DNA from: Candidatus Omnitrophota bacterium
GTDB taxonomy: Bacteria; Omnitrophota; Gorgyraeia; Duberdicusellales; 4484-171
DNA length: 22,651 nt
Assembly: GCA_023228195.1 (NCBI GenBank)
Contig: JALOBR010000013.1
Span: 1-22,651, forward strand
Direction of reading: 5' to 3'
Below are positions 22,186-22,651 of this stretch, in pieces; the stretch's first letter is position 1; every line of letters starts with the position of its first letter. The notes beneath the pieces are model-generated. The model was not told the origin of the DNA and did no database searches. It was given only the letters and a program-made list of their open reading frames with translations. The translations under genes and the position numbers were made by a program.

Positions 22186-22651
22186 AAGGTTTTTGCGGCA
22201 TTGATATAGACACCGATAGGACATACATTTCCTTTGCCAAAGAGTTGCGTCGTGAGCTCGTTTTCTTACAGGAAACGGACCTGGAGATACCATTTTTCCC
22301 AAAGAATTTTTTTGAGTTTCTTCAGGAGAACAGTAACAGTATAAATCAGAAAATATGCGAAAAAGAAAAACAGCTGTCATTAAGCGTTGAAAAAATATAT
22401 ATCAATTTACCATGGGGGTTGGAACAAAAGAAAGAGGTTTCAGCGACTATCCCTTTAAAGAAAAGAAAAAAAATTACAGCTGCTGATATAATTTTTGCAA
22501 AAAAATATCTTCAGGATACTTTTTTGGATTGGGATGATTTCTGTATTCATAATTTTATTTTAAGCTATGAAGTGCAGGATAAAATCTATAGCGAGCCGCC
22601 GATTGGTATTATTGCGAAAAAGATAAAATTGAATTCATGCCTTATCTGGGT
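22182..22651 (+). CDS. ftsA: FtsA-like actin-family division protein (5' part, cut by window edge)
   Basis: FtsA tethers FtsZ to the membrane and is an actin/Hsp70-fold ATPase. 156 codons are visible and the frame stays open at the window end. The product starts with a phosphate-1-like motif, GIDIDTDRTYISFA (6-19), where FtsA normally has GxDxGT; Asp replaces the glycine at residue 10. The segment KKITAADIIFAKKYLQDTF (96-114) with PPIGIIAKKI (139-148) resembles the 1C (SHS2) domain. The start overlaps the ftsQ stop as ATGA. FtsA is the best reading given position. The divergence leaves room for a PilM-like or lineage-specific actin-fold protein. Confidence 0.7.
   Translation, partial: MKGFCGIDIDTDRTYISFAKELRRELVFLQETDLEIPFFPKNFFEFLQENSNSINQKICEKEKQLSLSVEKIYINLPWGLEQKKEVSATIPLKKRKKITAADIIFAKKYLQDTFLDWDDFCIHNFILSYEVQDKIYSEPPIGIIAKKIKLNSCLIW

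Overview
The window is one uninterrupted, AT-rich, plus-strand run of housekeeping genes: a tRNA/ribosome/flavin block followed by a nearly complete division and cell wall (dcw) cluster. The MurE DNPR motif predicts meso-diaminopimelate peptidoglycan. FtsL, FtsI, FtsW, FtsQ and FtsA-like proteins and two exported metalloproteases with ordinary (non-lipoprotein) signal peptides fit a Gram-negative-type envelope. The divergent MurG and FtsA, the compact MurD and the gene order suggest an uncultivated bacterium, perhaps of the Omnitrophota/PVC neighbourhood. That placement is inference from general impression, not from a search.

Layout. 1-2230: tail of an unknown gene, a XerC/D recombinase and a CCA-adding-type nucleotidyltransferase. 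2227-5340: a good sigma70-type promoter, then rbfA, nrnA-like, truB and ribF, coupled by overlaps and closed by a possible terminator. 5420-11758: mraZ with its own promoter and a 10-bp-period operator, then rsmH, ftsL-like, ftsI, murE and murF. 11759-11930: a structured intergenic stretch that also looks like the wreck of a LuxR-type regulator. 11931-15516: mraY, murD, ftsW. 15513-18212: two paralogous exported HELTH metalloproteases on either side of murG, with a nested hairpin before murG. 18188-22651: murC, murB, an inverted set of 9-bp repeats, ddl, ftsQ, and the start of a divergent ftsA cut by the window edge. ftsZ is not in the window.

How the genes fit together. MurB, MurC, MurD, MurE, MurF and Ddl supply cytoplasmic steps to UDP-MurNAc-pentapeptide. 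MraY and MurG build lipid I and lipid II. FtsW (glycan polymerase) and FtsI (transpeptidase), with FtsL and FtsQ, form the septal synthase. FtsA would anchor the Z-ring. MraZ probably autoregulates the cluster and RsmH modifies 16S rRNA. The feature least explained by textbook dcw biology is the pair of secreted gluzincin-type proteases translationally coupled to ftsW, murG and murC. It is the best candidate here for an undescribed, envelope-linked function.
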